From positions 2,125,369-2,189,368 of the forward strand of contig OX463856.1 of NCBI GenBank assembly GCA_949825065.1: a stretch of DNA of 64,000 bases, in the 5' to 3' direction. The notes under the pieces are model-generated. The model was not told where the DNA came from and made no database searches. It saw nothing but the letters and a program-made list of their open reading frames with translations. A program made the translations under genes and the position numbers. Origin of the DNA: Odontocerum albicorne (Eukaryota > Arthropoda > Insecta > Trichoptera > Odontoceridae). Shown piece after piece: positions 30,867 through 42,005 of the stretch. Numbering within the stretch: position 1 is the stretch's first letter; each line of letters starts with the position of its first letter.

Positions 30867-31460
30867 TATATTATATATAGGATTGTAGAACAAATATACG
30901 AGTCTAGCCCAGCATCCGTGTAGTGTTTTTGCTTTAAAAACAGCTGTGGATTTTATAAAGGGATCATTAAAGAAAATATTTTTTCGTTGCATTTCTTTAT
31001 AATTTATTTTTTAATTTCATTTCAGTATGGAACCTCTCAATATATTCGAAATTTAAGGACCTATTCACACCTCTTTTTAGTTGGTTGCCACATATCAATA
31101 AACTAAGTTGTACTGCATACACGAAAACCTAACGCAATATAATCAAAACATAGTATAAACAGATTTGCATATAAAGTGTTTTTTTACTGAGAAGACTCCC
31201 TATATGAAGATTATTTTAAAGGTTTAGTCAAATCCACACTATAGAGATTGATGTGTGTTATTTGCATCATACAATTCAATTTATCCTAATTGGCTATTTT
31301 GATATATTAAAAAGCGTGGCCGGGTAATCGATCCTTCGTGTTACTACTGGAGAAAGAAAATATCTGATGAAAAACATACCAGAAGAAATGTACGCAAAAT
31401 ATGAAAACTCAAAGCAAAAGTAGTTGTGTGTATTCATGAGTGGTTTTTTTCATATAAATA
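30867..31460. other. unassigned AT-rich stretch
   Basis: No feature recognised. Confidence 0.35.
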
Positions 31461-32175
31461 CAGGGTGGCCCAAAAGTCACTTCTCCATTAAAAAAAAAAA
31501 CCTTTCTTATTTCTTAATAATGAACAGTTATTCTTTTATACTCGTAAACAGAAAACACACTTCTTGAAAATAAATTAAATTTAGTTTTGAAAATTACATC
31601 TTTTAAATAACTGACATTTTGGGCGACGAAGCCCACTTCTAACTAAACGGATTTGTTAATAAACAAAATATGCGATTTTGGGGGACAAAAGTGTTATCAT
31701 TAAATACAGATTTTTTTTTAAAATTATTTTTAAAACAGTAGAAGGGTATATGTTGTACTATTTTGAAATTCTGGCTTAACAGGCCATCTTTTGATATAAC
31801 TTACAAGATAAGCGTAGTTCATTATTTTTACAGTATGGTGAGTTAAAGTAAGCTAATAAAAACATTAAATTTTTATGATCGGACAAAAAACCATTTTTTT
31901 TTCGAACGAGTAGGTTTTTTTTAGTTTTGTGTCGTACTCCGACTAAAAGCAGGGTTATCTAGGATTGCGATAAAACCGTTAAAATTATAAAATATGCCAA
32001 TTTGTAGTTACAGCATATAAAAATTTGGCGCAGGGTAGCTATTTTTACGATTTTTACAAAAATACCCATAACTCGAAAAGTATGAGGCTTTTTCTAGAGA
32101 TTTTTTTTATTCTGAGCCGTCATAAGCTGGCCTTTTCCTCGATACCGGCTTAACATTGAGCTACGGAACATGCTG
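31461..32175 (+). mobile_element. decayed TIR transposon with transposase relic
   Basis: The left end CAGGGTGGCCCAAAAGTCAC and the right end (other strand) CAGCATGTTCCGTAGCTC both follow ATA, weak terminal similarity of a kind common in insect Tc1/mariner-like elements. At 31615-31685 one frame reads ILGDEAHF, stop, LNGFVNKQNMRFWG, a known transposase block (FSDEAHFxLNGYVNKQN). All else is decayed. Confidence 0.5.
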
Positions 32176-32320
32176 TATATATGTTCCTTAAATGCATTGT
32201 TAAGTGAAATCTTCTTGTCTTAGGATAGGCAAACACCTAATAAGGCAGAGGTGAGCTTTGTACATTTCACTCTTAAATTAAAATTTACGAAATAAATGAA
32301 ATTACAAGACAAATTACACG
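32176..32320. other. short unassigned stretch
   Basis: No feature. Confidence 0.3.
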
Positions 32321-32592
32321 TGTAGGGACTACGGTCGTCCCTGAATATTGTCAACACGCACGGTCAACGACCGACGAAACGACCTTCGGACATGTCCAAA
32401 GGTCGCATACCAGAACATTGATATTGTTTACCCGCAAATACTATTTACGATACATTCCACAGTAGAAAGAGAACGCATCGCGTTGTCTCGCCGTTTTCGC
32501 CAATAAATTATCTACCCACAATATTATTCGCGACGTCTGCAATATTTCGATCGACCACCTCGGCACGCACAGAGGGAGATAAAAATATATTA
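32321..32592 (+). mobile_element. truncated LTR, TGTAGG family
   Basis: TGTAGGGACTACGGTCGTCC through GGTCAACGACCGACGAAACG, GACATGTCCAAAGGTCGCAT, TTCCACAGTAGAAAGAGAAC to GAGATAAAAATATATT match the first 270 bp of the LTR at 63239. The 3' part is missing and a short palindrome follows. Confidence 0.7.
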
Positions 32593-32598
32593 AATATA

Positions 32599-32627
32599 CA
32601 CAAGGATATATATCATATATCCTTGTG
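32599..32627. repeat. perfect 12-bp palindrome
   Basis: CACAAGGATATA, 5-nt loop, TATATCCTTGTG. It sits at the truncation point of the LTR fragment. Confidence 0.9.
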
Positions 32628-33240
32628 TGAATTGAAGAAGTTTTAAATTTTACATTGTGTTATTATTTGAAATTTCCATTGTTTGCTCTACCATATGCCA
32701 GACTTATTGCCTGTATTGTGACTTATTCTACAACCAATCAAAAATGTGTTAAAAGGCTGTATTAATGGAAAATAGAACATATTAAGGAAATTAATCCTGA
32801 AAGCAGCTTATCCTCTTTTTGGTAAAGATAATTTGTTATTTGATTGTTTGAGTTCACTGATTTCTACCGATATCATAAAACACGTTGAAAATAATAATTG
32901 ACTGAAGATTGTTCCGTAGCACAAAGAAGTAGAACGCTACTGAAACAATTTATTAGAATACATATGAAATCATTAGAAATTCGGAAAAACTCTATTTCAT
33001 TTTCATAAATTACAATTCATAGCACATCATTTTATCAATGCCTTTCTAGTGTTTTTTTTTTTAATTTTCACGACAAGAATATTTAAATATATTTGACGAC
33101 TTACATGGTCTATTAGAAAGTTGCCTATCTTTCAACCCAATGATAACAACGGGTTTGATTTTCAGTGGATGTCAATTAAAAAAAAAAGAGATGGATCCAG
33201 TTTGGTTCCACTAAAAGTCTAATTTACGTCTATCTGGTTC
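32628..33240. other. unassigned AT-rich stretch
   Basis: No feature recognised. Confidence 0.35.
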
Positions 33241-33244
33241 ACAT

Positions 33245-33875
33245 AGCACTCGCCACGCTGTAATGTATACAATGAAGGGTAATAAAATACAGTTCATTCC
33301 AGCTTGATTATAAATACATAATAATAAATCAATATCTGTTAACAACAAAAGTGTACTTAAATACTATTCATTCCAGCTTGATTATGAATACTTAATAAAA
33401 AAAACCGCCATATTTTACTGTTAACAACAAAAGTATTCTAAAATACCACTCATTCCAGCTTCATTATAATACATCATAAAAAAGCCGCCACATTATACTG
33501 TTAACAAAAAAAGCGCACTAAAATACTACTCATTCCAGCTTGATTATAATGCATAATAAAAAAGCCGCCATATTATTCTGTTTACAGCAAAAGTGTACTA
33601 AAATACTATTCATTCCAGCTTGATTATGAATACATAATAAAAAAATCCGACATACGAGTATTATACTGTTAACAATAACAGTGTACTAAAATACTATTCA
33701 TTCCAGCTTGATTATAAACAAATAACAATAAATCCGCCATATTATACTGTTAACAACAACAGTGTACTAAAATACTATTCATTCCAGCTTGATTATAAAT
33801 AAATAACAATAAATCCGCCATATTATACTGTTAACAACAACAGTGTACTAAAATACTATTCATTCCAGCTTGATG
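33245..33875. repeat. 80-bp minisatellite, eight copies
   Basis: CATTCCAGCTTGATTAT recurs at about 33295, 33369, 33451, 33531, 33611, 33699, 33780 and 33861 (periods 74-88 bp). Each unit also has GCCATATTATACTGTTAACA and GTGTACTAAAATACTATT. The last three units are the most alike, suggesting recent growth at that end. Confidence 0.92.
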
Positions 33876-33999
33876 TACACTACTTGTATATACTCGCACA
33901 TAAAACTGATTAAAAAAAAACTATGTCGTTTGTGTTCCTTAAACTCTTGTGAGGAATTATAGCCTTAACACGGAGAAGTTATCGGGTTCATCTGATAGA

Positions 34000-34512
34000 C
34001 TGCGAGGAAGCAGAATCCTGAAAGCGGGAGTCACTTGAATGACAGTATACTTTCATTGTGTGAGTTCGTGAGTGTGGGTTTCTTCTTGCTGTTTTAATTT
34101 TGGTTGTTTTTGTGTATTTTTTGTTTTAATTTTAATTTTTATTCTTATGATTGTGTGCGGTATATTGTGGGATGAATATTTTTGGTCCTTCTGGAGGGAT
34201 GATGTGTGAGGAGTTGAATTTCGCAAGATGTTTCCAGTTGTAGTTGAGTGTCACTGTTTGTCAGGTTGATGAGAACGTGCAACGGGGTTTTGTTTTTGTG
34301 TAATCAAAAATCGGAAAGAAGTATCGATTTATTTTTTCATGCTAAATATCCTCAGTAAGATACAGGTAAAAACCTAGTTTACTGGGGATACGACAAATGA
34401 AAGGCAACAAACCCAGATACATTAAAATTGTATGTACAAATCAAATTACCTGTTGTTTTTTTCGCAAATTGTGTATATTTCTTGTCATGTGTAATAATAA
34501 ATAAATAAATTG
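34000..34512 (+). repeat. dispersed repeat X
   Basis: About 500 bp whose reverse complement lies at 42563-43085 with high identity by eye, and part again at 47575-47755. All share a terminus ending GTCATGTGTAATAATAAATA (orientation as here), resembling the A-rich 3' end of a retroposon. No frame is conserved. Confidence 0.75.
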
Positions 34513-34632
34513 TAAGGGCTGTTGCCAAGTACACGGACTTAGGAAAACGGTGATTTAAGTAAGTCGCTGAGTTGTGTGTTAACGAAAAATTATTTATATT
34601 CAAATATATAAATAATAAAAATGTTTTCCAAT

Positions 34633-35100
34633 ATCGGGATTCCGAGGAACACCGGTGTGGAATAATAAACACATGAGAAAAGAAATTAAAGTCAGAATAT
34701 ACAAGACATGTGTGAGACCGATAGCCGATAGCCACCTACGGAATAGAGACCAGAGCAGACATATCTAGAACAAAATCTCTCCTGAGAACCTCGGAAATGG
34801 TAACACTGAGATGTATAACCGGAAACACACTAAGAGATAGAATCAGAAACACTGAAATAAGGAGAAAGTGTAGCACGGAAGACATCGTCAGGTGGGGAAG
34901 ACAACGGATGCGATACTGGAACGAACGTGTAAACAAAATGCAAGACGACAGACTTCCACGTGTCGCCCTTGAAGGAAACCCAGCCGGAAGAACATTACCA
35001 GGAAGACCTCCGAAGAGATGGCGTGACAGCTGGCAGTCCACGTCACAAGAAGGGGAACAAGCGGAACAAACTGATCATGATCTATAAGAAGAGGAAGAAT
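34633..35100 (+). pseudogene. LINE-B 3' coding end
   Basis: After broken frames (VRIYKTCVRPIA, then RADTSRTKSLLRTSE) the open part reads TLRDRIRNTEIRRKCSTEDI, VRWGRQRMRYWNERVNKMQD, RLPRVALEGNPAGRTLPGRP, PKRWRDSWQSTSQEGEQAEQ and ends at a GAAGAGGAAGAA tail. It forms a 1.2-kb-spaced inverted pair with 36300-36830. Confidence 0.75.
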
Positions 35101-36299
35101 ATTCAAATATTATTTGTTTATAAAAACTTTATATAACTTTACATTTTTTTTCCAAGTCGTAATTTCTGCTAACCAACCATTTAATTATTTTAAAAACGTT
35201 TTCATGGAAATGTAGGCAATGAAGGAAAAACTTCGCAAAATCAAAATAATTAAAACAAAAATTCAAGTTAACCTTTCCTTCCCTGTGTTGGGTATCTTCT
35301 ACACGTTGCTTCTAATAACCATCAATATCTCTATAAATATAATAAATACAAGGGTAAGATTTTAGGTATTCCTCCATAATATATTTACGCGTTGATTTAA
35401 AAAATAATATTAATAATAATCAGAATTTATCGACTACATCGAGGTGTTTTGTAAAGATCGAAAACAAATTCGCATTTAAACGCTGCGAGTGCCTCGTCTT
35501 GACGATAGGTGAATAGTATGCGGGAAGCGCGACACTATATTCGCATCTCACTCTTGCATACTAGACTGAATTGCGAGGAGCTGAATTGTCTCAACGTCGC
35601 AAGCATAAGCGTAAGCGCCGGGGTATGCGACTGACGTTCCGCGCCACTAGTAGCTTCTAAGCTTGCAAATAGTTAGACGTACGCCCGTTCCGTGAGCGTT
35701 GCCAGATGGTTTTTTAATGTTTTCAGCAAATAAATCTCAATTATTATAATTTTTAACTTCAATTATAATTAATTAAGGGGATTATCTATGAATGTTCTTA
35801 TTTTTCCGATTTAAAATCGCTAATTTTTTATTGCGTACTCACTACCCAACACCGGAGCACGCGCATTATTTTTATCACCGTAAGGGAAGGGTTAAAAAAA
35901 AACATACAAATTTAACAATAGTCGTGCAATCCGTCGTCGCTATTATTCTCTTCATAATCCAGTGTGCTGCCGCCGGAGATGAAATCCCTTTGAGCAGTTC
36001 ATTACGAAGGGACGCCACGTTCATGATAAATAATAAATATTTCACGTTTGAAACCGTAGTTTAATATAAAGGGAATACTCAAGATGGCAGTGTCAGTCAT
36101 CTGTCGCTTGCATATGAGCATTGCGTGGTAGATAATCACATTAACAGAATATGTTTTGTTAAGTAATTCGGCTGCAAGTGAAATCTGAATGGTAATTAGA
36201 TCAAGTGTGTTTTGATTCTCCTTTGTAGAACAAATTTGATTTACGAAATGTTATATCTTTGCCGCGTACAATGAATGCCGTTTTTCTTCTTTCTTGGAA
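35101..36299. other. unassigned; includes a GC-richer, CpG-containing island
   Basis: 35450-35720 stands out from its AT-rich surroundings, with many CG dinucleotides (GTAAGCGCCGGGGTATGCGA, CGTACGCCCGTTCCGTGAGC). No frame, tRNA or known element was recognised. It could be the relic of an unrecognised element or a regulatory region; nothing in the sequence decides. Confidence 0.35.
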
Positions 36300-36830
36300 G
36301 AACTGTTCACTTATAAATCTTCTTCTTCCTTTTCCTATATATCATGATCTGTTTGTTCCGCTTATTCCCCTTCTTGTGACGTGGATTTCCAGCTGTCACG
36401 CCATCTCTTCGGAGGTCTTCCCAATAATCTTCCTGCTGGGTTCCCTTGAAAGGCGACAGTCTGTCGTCTTGCATTCTGTTTACATGTTCGTTCTAGTATC
36501 GCCTTCGTTGTCTTTCCCACCTGACGATGTCTTCCGTACTACACTTTCTCCTTATTTCGGTGTTTCTGATTCTATCTCTTAGTGTGTTTCCGGTTATCCA
36601 TTTCAGTATTTTCATCTGGAGAGATTTTGTTCTAGATGTGTCTGCTCTGGTCTCTATTCCGTAGGTGGCTATCGGCTATCGGTCTCACACATGTCTTGTA
36701 TATTCTAACTTTACTGTCTATTCTCATGTGTTTATTATTTCACACCGGTGTTCTTAGACATCCCGATATTGCAGCCGCCTTATTGACCTGTTTCAAGGTT
36801 TCCTCATACAGATTTCCTTATAAATCGATT
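36300..36830 (-). pseudogene. LINE-B 3' coding end, inverted partner
   Basis: Reverse complement of 34633-35085 over most of its length (CTTCCAGGAAGACCTCCGAA-like, GGGAAGACAACGAAGGCGAT-like blocks). The frame is broken. Confidence 0.7.
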
Positions 36831-37135
36831 GTTAAATTTAAATCTATCGAAGCTTTAAAATGTCGAAAATTTTGTTTTATTTATTAAATTGATTCCTTAA
36901 CTAGCAGTTTCACCTTTGATGTGCCTGCACAAATCCTTCTAGGATATGGATGGGAATTTATTTTGTCCCCTGTAATAACTTGTGTGGTGCTGAGATCAAC
37001 CTAAATATTTCTTTTTTTTTAATTAATTAAAGCGATCTATAATATGCGCATTTGCTCAAGACTACTATATTATGTACAAGTTTATTACTTAAGAACTATA
37101 GAAATAATTTGGATTTCATGCATGTGTTTTTTTTA
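36831..37135. other. unassigned AT-rich stretch
   Basis: No feature. Confidence 0.35.
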
Positions 37136-37263
37136 AAGTAAAATAGGCACTAGGTACCAAAAACAAAGTATGCAGTTTCGTTCTATATGTCATATACGAG
37201 TATAATGAAACTGCATACTTATTTTTTTTGTTTTTTTTTTGGTACTTAGTGCCTATTTTACTT
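37136..37263. repeat. long hairpin (foldback), about 45-bp arms
   Basis: AAGTAAAATAGGCACTAGGT...AAAGTATGCAGTTTC (37136-37179) pairs with GAAACTGCATACTT...ACCTAGTGCC-like...TTTTACTT (37207-37263). There are few mismatches, an extra T-run in the right arm, and a 27-nt loop. It may be a tiny foldback MITE or could be transcribed as a hairpin RNA. Confidence 0.85.
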
Positions 37264-37281
37264 CAACCATTTATTTATATA

Positions 37282-38037
37282 TTGGGTGTTAACATAAGTT
37301 ATGTCCGTTTTTTCCAAATTTAAAAATGAGCACCAAAGGTAAAACTAAATGGTAAAGGTTATACATCATTCGAAAGAAAACTTTCTGTTCTACAAGATAT
37401 TGTGTTTGCTTTTACGTTACATACTCGTATATTATTTTATTTGATTAAAAACCTTCAATTGTCGAACGTTGATTTTTGTTGTTTTCATTCAAAACATGTG
37501 GAACCCAAACGCCGAACTTCTGGACTTTTCCCATAGATTTAAGATAGCGGTATACAGTCATGTGACAAAAATTCATCTGCTCAGCCAATTCTACGGTGGT
37601 TTGAAGGAGAGCTTCATGAATAATATGGTTTAAGCGGTCCTCATCGAAGTCCACTGGTCATCCGGAACGCTCCATGTCTTTCAGGTCGAAATTACCGTCT
37701 TTGAAACGCAAACACCATCGACGAGCTGTCCTTTCATTCATAGCATCTTCACCGTACACTTCGCAAATATCGCGAGCAGCTTTGGCAGATTTATTCCCAC
37801 GACTGAACGCGAACGGAAGGAGGTGTCGAAAATGCTCACTTTCGTCTACTTGACATTCCATGTTGAAGGCTTGTAATTAAATAAAATAATATATGTAACG
37901 TAAAAGCAAACACAATATCTTATAGAGCAGAAAATGTTCCTTCGAATGACTCATAACTATAACCATTTTGTTTTACTTTTGGTGCTCATTTTTAAATTAA
38001 AAAAAAAAATGGACAAAACTTGGATGTTAACACCTAA
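37282..38037 (-). mobile_element. mariner-like element with very long TIRs, catalytic domain deleted (756 bp)
   Basis: Left TTGGGTGTTAACATAAGTTA and right (other strand) TTAGGTGTTAACATCCAAGT begin inverted repeats that continue about 150 bp or more, through AAAAATGAGCACCAAA, GATATTGTGTTTGCTTTTAC and GTTACATA. TA flanks both ends (37280-37281, 38038-38039). The transposase N-terminus lies between. Confidence 0.85.
37445..37861 (-). pseudogene. Tc1/mariner transposase N-terminal half
   Basis: Starts MECQVDESEHFRHLLPFAFS, then NKSAKAARDICEVYGEDAMN, ERTARRWCLRFKDGNFDLKD, MERSG. A TGA stop replaces a codon, then PVDFDEDRLNHIIHEALLQT, VELAEQMNFCHMTVYRYLKS, MGKVQKFGVWVPHVLNENNK. This is the double HTH DNA-binding domain of SETMAR-like mariners. 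No catalytic aspartate block remains: the frame ends in the 3' TIR. Confidence 0.88.
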
Positions 38038-38184
38038 TATTTTCGCGTACTCTGAATTTAAATTATTTTTTTTATTTTACTGTCATCAATGGTATAATTT
38101 AACAATATAGTATATTTTATTTACAATACATTATTTGTATATATTTTACAATATTATTTAAAGAAAATGAGTAATATTAGCCGG

Positions 38185-38760
38185 CTGTGACTCATTTAAG
38201 TATCTGGGCTCACTCATTCACAAAGACGGAGGGTGCGCCGCGGATGTTGACCATAGAATAAGTGTGGGATGGATGAAATTCAGATCAGTAACAGGAGTCT
38301 TGTGTGACCCAAAAATGCCTAAAAAACTGAAAAGAAAGGTATACCAGACTATCGTTAGACCCGCAATTATGTATGGCTCAGAATGCTGGACTATGTACAG
38401 CTCCTACTCTAGGCAACTTGAAACAGCAGAAATGTGAATGCTTAGGTGGTCGGCAGGAGTATCACTAAAATATAAAATTAAGAGCTCACGCATTCGTGGT
38501 AGCCTGGGAGTCACTGACATAAATAGTAAGTGGGAAGAGCGACAGCTGAGATGGTACGGGCACATAAGACGGAGACCGCCAGACCATACTGTAAATCAGG
38601 CAATGTCTGTGGATCTTCCTCGACAGCCATCCAGAGGAAGACCAAAGAACTCCTGGATGACTCAATGCTCCAAAATTCTGCATAGAGACGGCCTAGATGA
38701 AGAAGATTTAAAGAAAAGGAGTAAGCGCTTCATTTACAGTATTTACAAAATAATCTTAAA
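38185..38760 (+). pseudogene. LINE-C RT C-terminus and tail
   Basis: Reads SFKYLGSLIHKDGGCAADVD, RISVGWMKFRSVTGVLCD, KKLKRKVYQTIVRPAIMYGS, ECWTMYSSYSRQLETAEM, stop, then LRWSAGVSLKYKIKSSRIRG, WYGHIRRRPPDHTVNQAMSV, RGRPKNSWM. FKYLGSxI and VRPAxxYGSECW are hallmarks of insect endonuclease-RT type LINEs. One in-frame stop at about 38434. Confidence 0.8.
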
Positions 38761-38825
38761 ATGAAAAAAATATATAACAAGTCAACAAAACCAAAAAAAA
38801 ATATACATAGAAGTAAAAGAACAAT

Positions 38826-39232
38826 TAAAATAAAAGTTATGAGCAATATAACAATAAAAATAGAAGGTTTGAGCAATATAATAATTAAAATAGAATATAT
38901 GAGCAATAGAACAATAAAAATAAAATATATGACCAATAGAACAATTAAAATGGAAGATATGACCAATAGAACATTTAAAATAGAAGATATGAGCAATATA
39001 AAAATTAAAATATAAGACATGAGCAATAGAACACTTCAAATATAAACTATGAGCATAAGAACAATTAAAATGAAAGATATGAGCAATAGAATAATTAAAA
39101 TAGAAGATATGAGCAAAATAATTCAAATAGAAGATATGAGCGATAGAACAATTAAAATAGAAGATATAAACAAAAGAACAATTAAAATAGAACATATGAG
39201 CAACATAACAATTAAAATCGAAGATATTGCCA
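38826..39232. repeat. 30-bp minisatellite, open on both strands
   Basis: About 13 imperfect copies of ATGAGCAATAGAACAATTAA plus AATAGAAGAT. The plus strand encodes a repeating decapeptide MSNRTIKIED broken by one stop near 39013. The minus strand is open for 163 codons (38782-39273) as a repeating YFNCSIAHIF. Open frames follow from the 30-bp period and stop-poor codons, so this alone is not evidence of a gene. Confidence 0.9.
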
Positions 39233-39249
39233 ACAATATGCCTTTTATA

Positions 39250-39490
39250 AGTCCTCCAATTCTTTGGGCACATTGCTCATGGCCAAAGATACAGTTTGGA
39301 GAGGTTTGTGGTTACTGGAGGCATGAAAGGAAGACGCTCAAGAGGAATAATCCCAATGCGTTGGACTGACCAAGTGAGATACGAAACTGGACTTCCATTA
39401 ACAATTGCTCTTCGAGCCGCAGAGTGCCGGGATGCATGGAAAGGAGTCGTCGGAGGCTATCATGGGAGTCACGATACTCAGTCATGAGGT
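39250..39490 (+). pseudogene. LINE-E tail
   Basis: LQFFGHIAHGQRYSLERFVV, TGGMKGRRSRGIIPMRWTDQ, VRYETGLPLTIALRAAECRD, AWKGVVGGYHGSHDTQS then stop. This GHIAR/EGRRSRGRxPxRWTDQ tail is related to that at 12.7-12.9 kb. The frame is intact although the RT is missing. Confidence 0.75.
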
Positions 39491-39565
39491 ACACGACAGA
39501 ATAGGTGGATACATTTAGTGTATATTTATAATGGTTTAAATTAACTGTATATATGATAGATAAAT

Positions 39566-40212
39566 ATATTTGTAACAATGATCATGTAAACGAGTCTACC
39601 AAATAATTTGTAACAATGATCATGTAAACGAGTCTACCAAATAATTTGTATCAATGATAATGTAAACGAGTCTATCAAATAATTTGTAACAATGATCATG
39701 TTAACAAGTCTATTAAATAATTTGTAACAATGATCATGTAAACGAGTCTTTCAAATAATTTGTATCAATGATCATGTAAACGAATCTATCAAATAATTTG
39801 TAACAATGATCATGTAAACAAGTCTACCAAATAATTTGTAACAATGATCATGTAAACGAGTCTACCAAATAATTTGTATCAATAATCATGTTAACGAGTC
39901 TATAAAATAATTTGTAACAATGATCATGTAAACGAGTCTACCAAAGAATTTGTAACAATGATCATGTAAACGAGTCTACCAAAGAATTTGTAACATTGAT
40001 CATGTAAACGAGTCTACCAAATAATTTGTGTCGATGATCATGTTAACGAGTCTATCAAATAATTTGTAACAATGATCATGTAAACGAGTCTACCAAATAA
40101 TTTGTATCAATGATCATGTTAACGAGTCTATCAAATAATTTATAACAATGATCATGTAAACGAGTCTATCAAATAATTTGTAGCAATGATCATGTAAACG
40201 AGTCTATCAAAC
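39566..40212. repeat. 38-bp minisatellite, about 17 copies
   Basis: Unit TAATTTGTAACAATGATCAT plus GTAAACGAGTCTACCAAA. Two sub-types (TAACAATG and TATCAATG; CTACC and CTATC) are interspersed, indicating duplication of multi-unit blocks. Non-coding. Confidence 0.95.
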
Positions 40213-40811
40213 AACTTAATATGGATCAGTAGGTTAAAAACACGAATAATGTGTTCAATTAAACCACCATTAGGTAATTTTAGTATATTACAAGAATATA
40301 GTTCGGATTACGTGCAGCAGATACGAATACCCTTGTTTATATTGTTAATGAAGCCTCATATGTATTTACACTATCCCTTTCACGAGCAATTGAGACCAAT
40401 TAACCTAACCGAAACCAAATCATGTTACCCTGTTACTTCAAAATCCATCCTTCAGGCAGACTATCAAAGTCCACTTTTACCAAGAGCCAACACCAGGATG
40501 GGTTTAATCTGAAGAGGGGATAAATTGAAATCTTTGAGTCTCGACCTTAAGGTATTCTCATATTTTGATACGGGTATGATGTTTATTAAATTAATATTGC
40601 TACAAACTTCGGAGGCTTCAGACCATATAGTCGTCTGGTTATGCGGTGTTAAAGTTTGAATTTAATTATAAGGCCGCTAATATAATTTTACACGTAATCA
40701 AGTAATTACGGGGCCAAAAACTTGTGTGATAGTGTTACTCGGGCGTGGGTGGGAAGGGATGAAAATGTGTGTGAACCCTGGGACTCGAGGGTTCGTATAG
40801 TCTATAGCAGG
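40213..40811. other. unassigned stretch
   Basis: An 87-codon frame at 40249-40512 has no recognisable motif. Confidence 0.35.
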
Positions 40812-41689
40812 GATCAACCAACTTTGCCGATCGACTGATCAACATATTTTTGAATACAATCATAGTTTTTAATCACTCGAGAACCTCCTATAAAAATATA
40901 TATATAACGTTATTTGTAATACAGATTTCAACATTTAAAATGGTGAAATTTAATTTCACACATAACTAAGTCTTATTTATAACCTTGTAAATACGTGAAC
41001 AGTAACAAATTTCATTCTTTAAAGTTTTACCACATAAAATATGAACAAAATAGATAAATTGTCTTAATATGAACATTTATAAAAATAAAATTAACCTACG
41101 CAAAAGATAGAATATTAACTTTTATTATGATTGTTGGTTAATTGATTGTTCGATTTCTATTGGCACTCAATTTTCTTAAAAAATATATAATTTAAAATTG
41201 TACCATGCATGATTTTCATTTCAGGTTACTTCAACGTTGTTCTGTTTATTTTTAAGAGATTTTTATATGGAAATAACCATATCGAATTCTTTATAACGAA
41301 AGTATTACATGTTTAGCAGATGGGTACCGTATATGAAAGAAATATTTTTGTTTTATTTGTTCGTTTGTTGGAAAAGTTTGACGATCCCCGTTCAATAATA
41401 GGGCTGGTTGTTGTAACCCAGAGAGAAAATCTAAATATGCGCCAAAAGCAAATTTCTATTGGCAAATTAGAACAAACTTGTAGGAATGAAAGGATAATCG
41501 TTGCGTGGGTAATGCGAAAATGAGAGCGAATGATTCAGCAATATCATGAGGATAAGGCGAAGGTTTTGTTTTAAAACTACAGTAAATTGTATTTAACACA
41601 TAATCCTTGAATATAACACTACTTAATTTCATACCTAATTCCAATTATTACATACAGGATTCGTGTGTAATTGTTACTATCATAATATG

Positions 41690-41990
41690 TAAAGACCCAT
41701 GTTGTCTAGTTGATGAAACAATGACTTCGATCTGGGGGTTTATGGTTCGATTCCCGATGGTGCCAAAAAATATAATACTTCATCGTCGTTGCTGGACCTC
41801 ATAGTCGAGGATCGATTCATCAATCTAACGTCAATTTAGTTGGAAAATGAAACAGTGAGATGGAGTTTTTTTTATTAAATGATCCGTTGTACACCAGCAA
41901 ACTCACCGACCCCATCGCTGTGTTGGATCCGATGACACATCGAAGCAAGACGATTGGACCTCACCGGTATGTTTTTTATAAATTTTAAGT
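41690..41990 (+). mobile_element. SINE-2 copy inside the hAT element
   Basis: Head: TGTCTAGTTGATGAAACAAT (box A-like) and TATGGTTCGATTCCCGATGG (box B). Body: GAGGATCGATTCATC, AACGTCAATTTAGTTGGAAA, CACCAGCAAACTCACCGACC, GTGTTGGATCCGATGAC, inverted relative to 17.7-18.1 kb. Confidence 0.55.
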
Positions 41991-42005
41991 GGGTGGACGA
42001 AAACA

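Noticed and set aside
35792..36064. 90-codon frame with a hydrophobic stretch as a small secreted or membrane protein
   Set aside because: The hydrophobic run is mid-frame, the start is not convincing and no homology is evident.
34633..36830. LINE-B inverted pair as long TIRs of one DNA transposon
   Set aside because: Both arms are LINE coding sequence ending in a GAA-type tail and the spacer has no transposase; two independent insertions explain it better.
38782..39273. 163-codon minus-strand protein of YFNCSIAHIF repeats
   Set aside because: It is the antisense of the 30-bp minisatellite; openness follows from the period.
39566..40212. CRISPR array
   Set aside because: Units are contiguous and similar throughout with no unique spacers, and the context is a eukaryotic repeat region. 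The same applies to the other tandem arrays.
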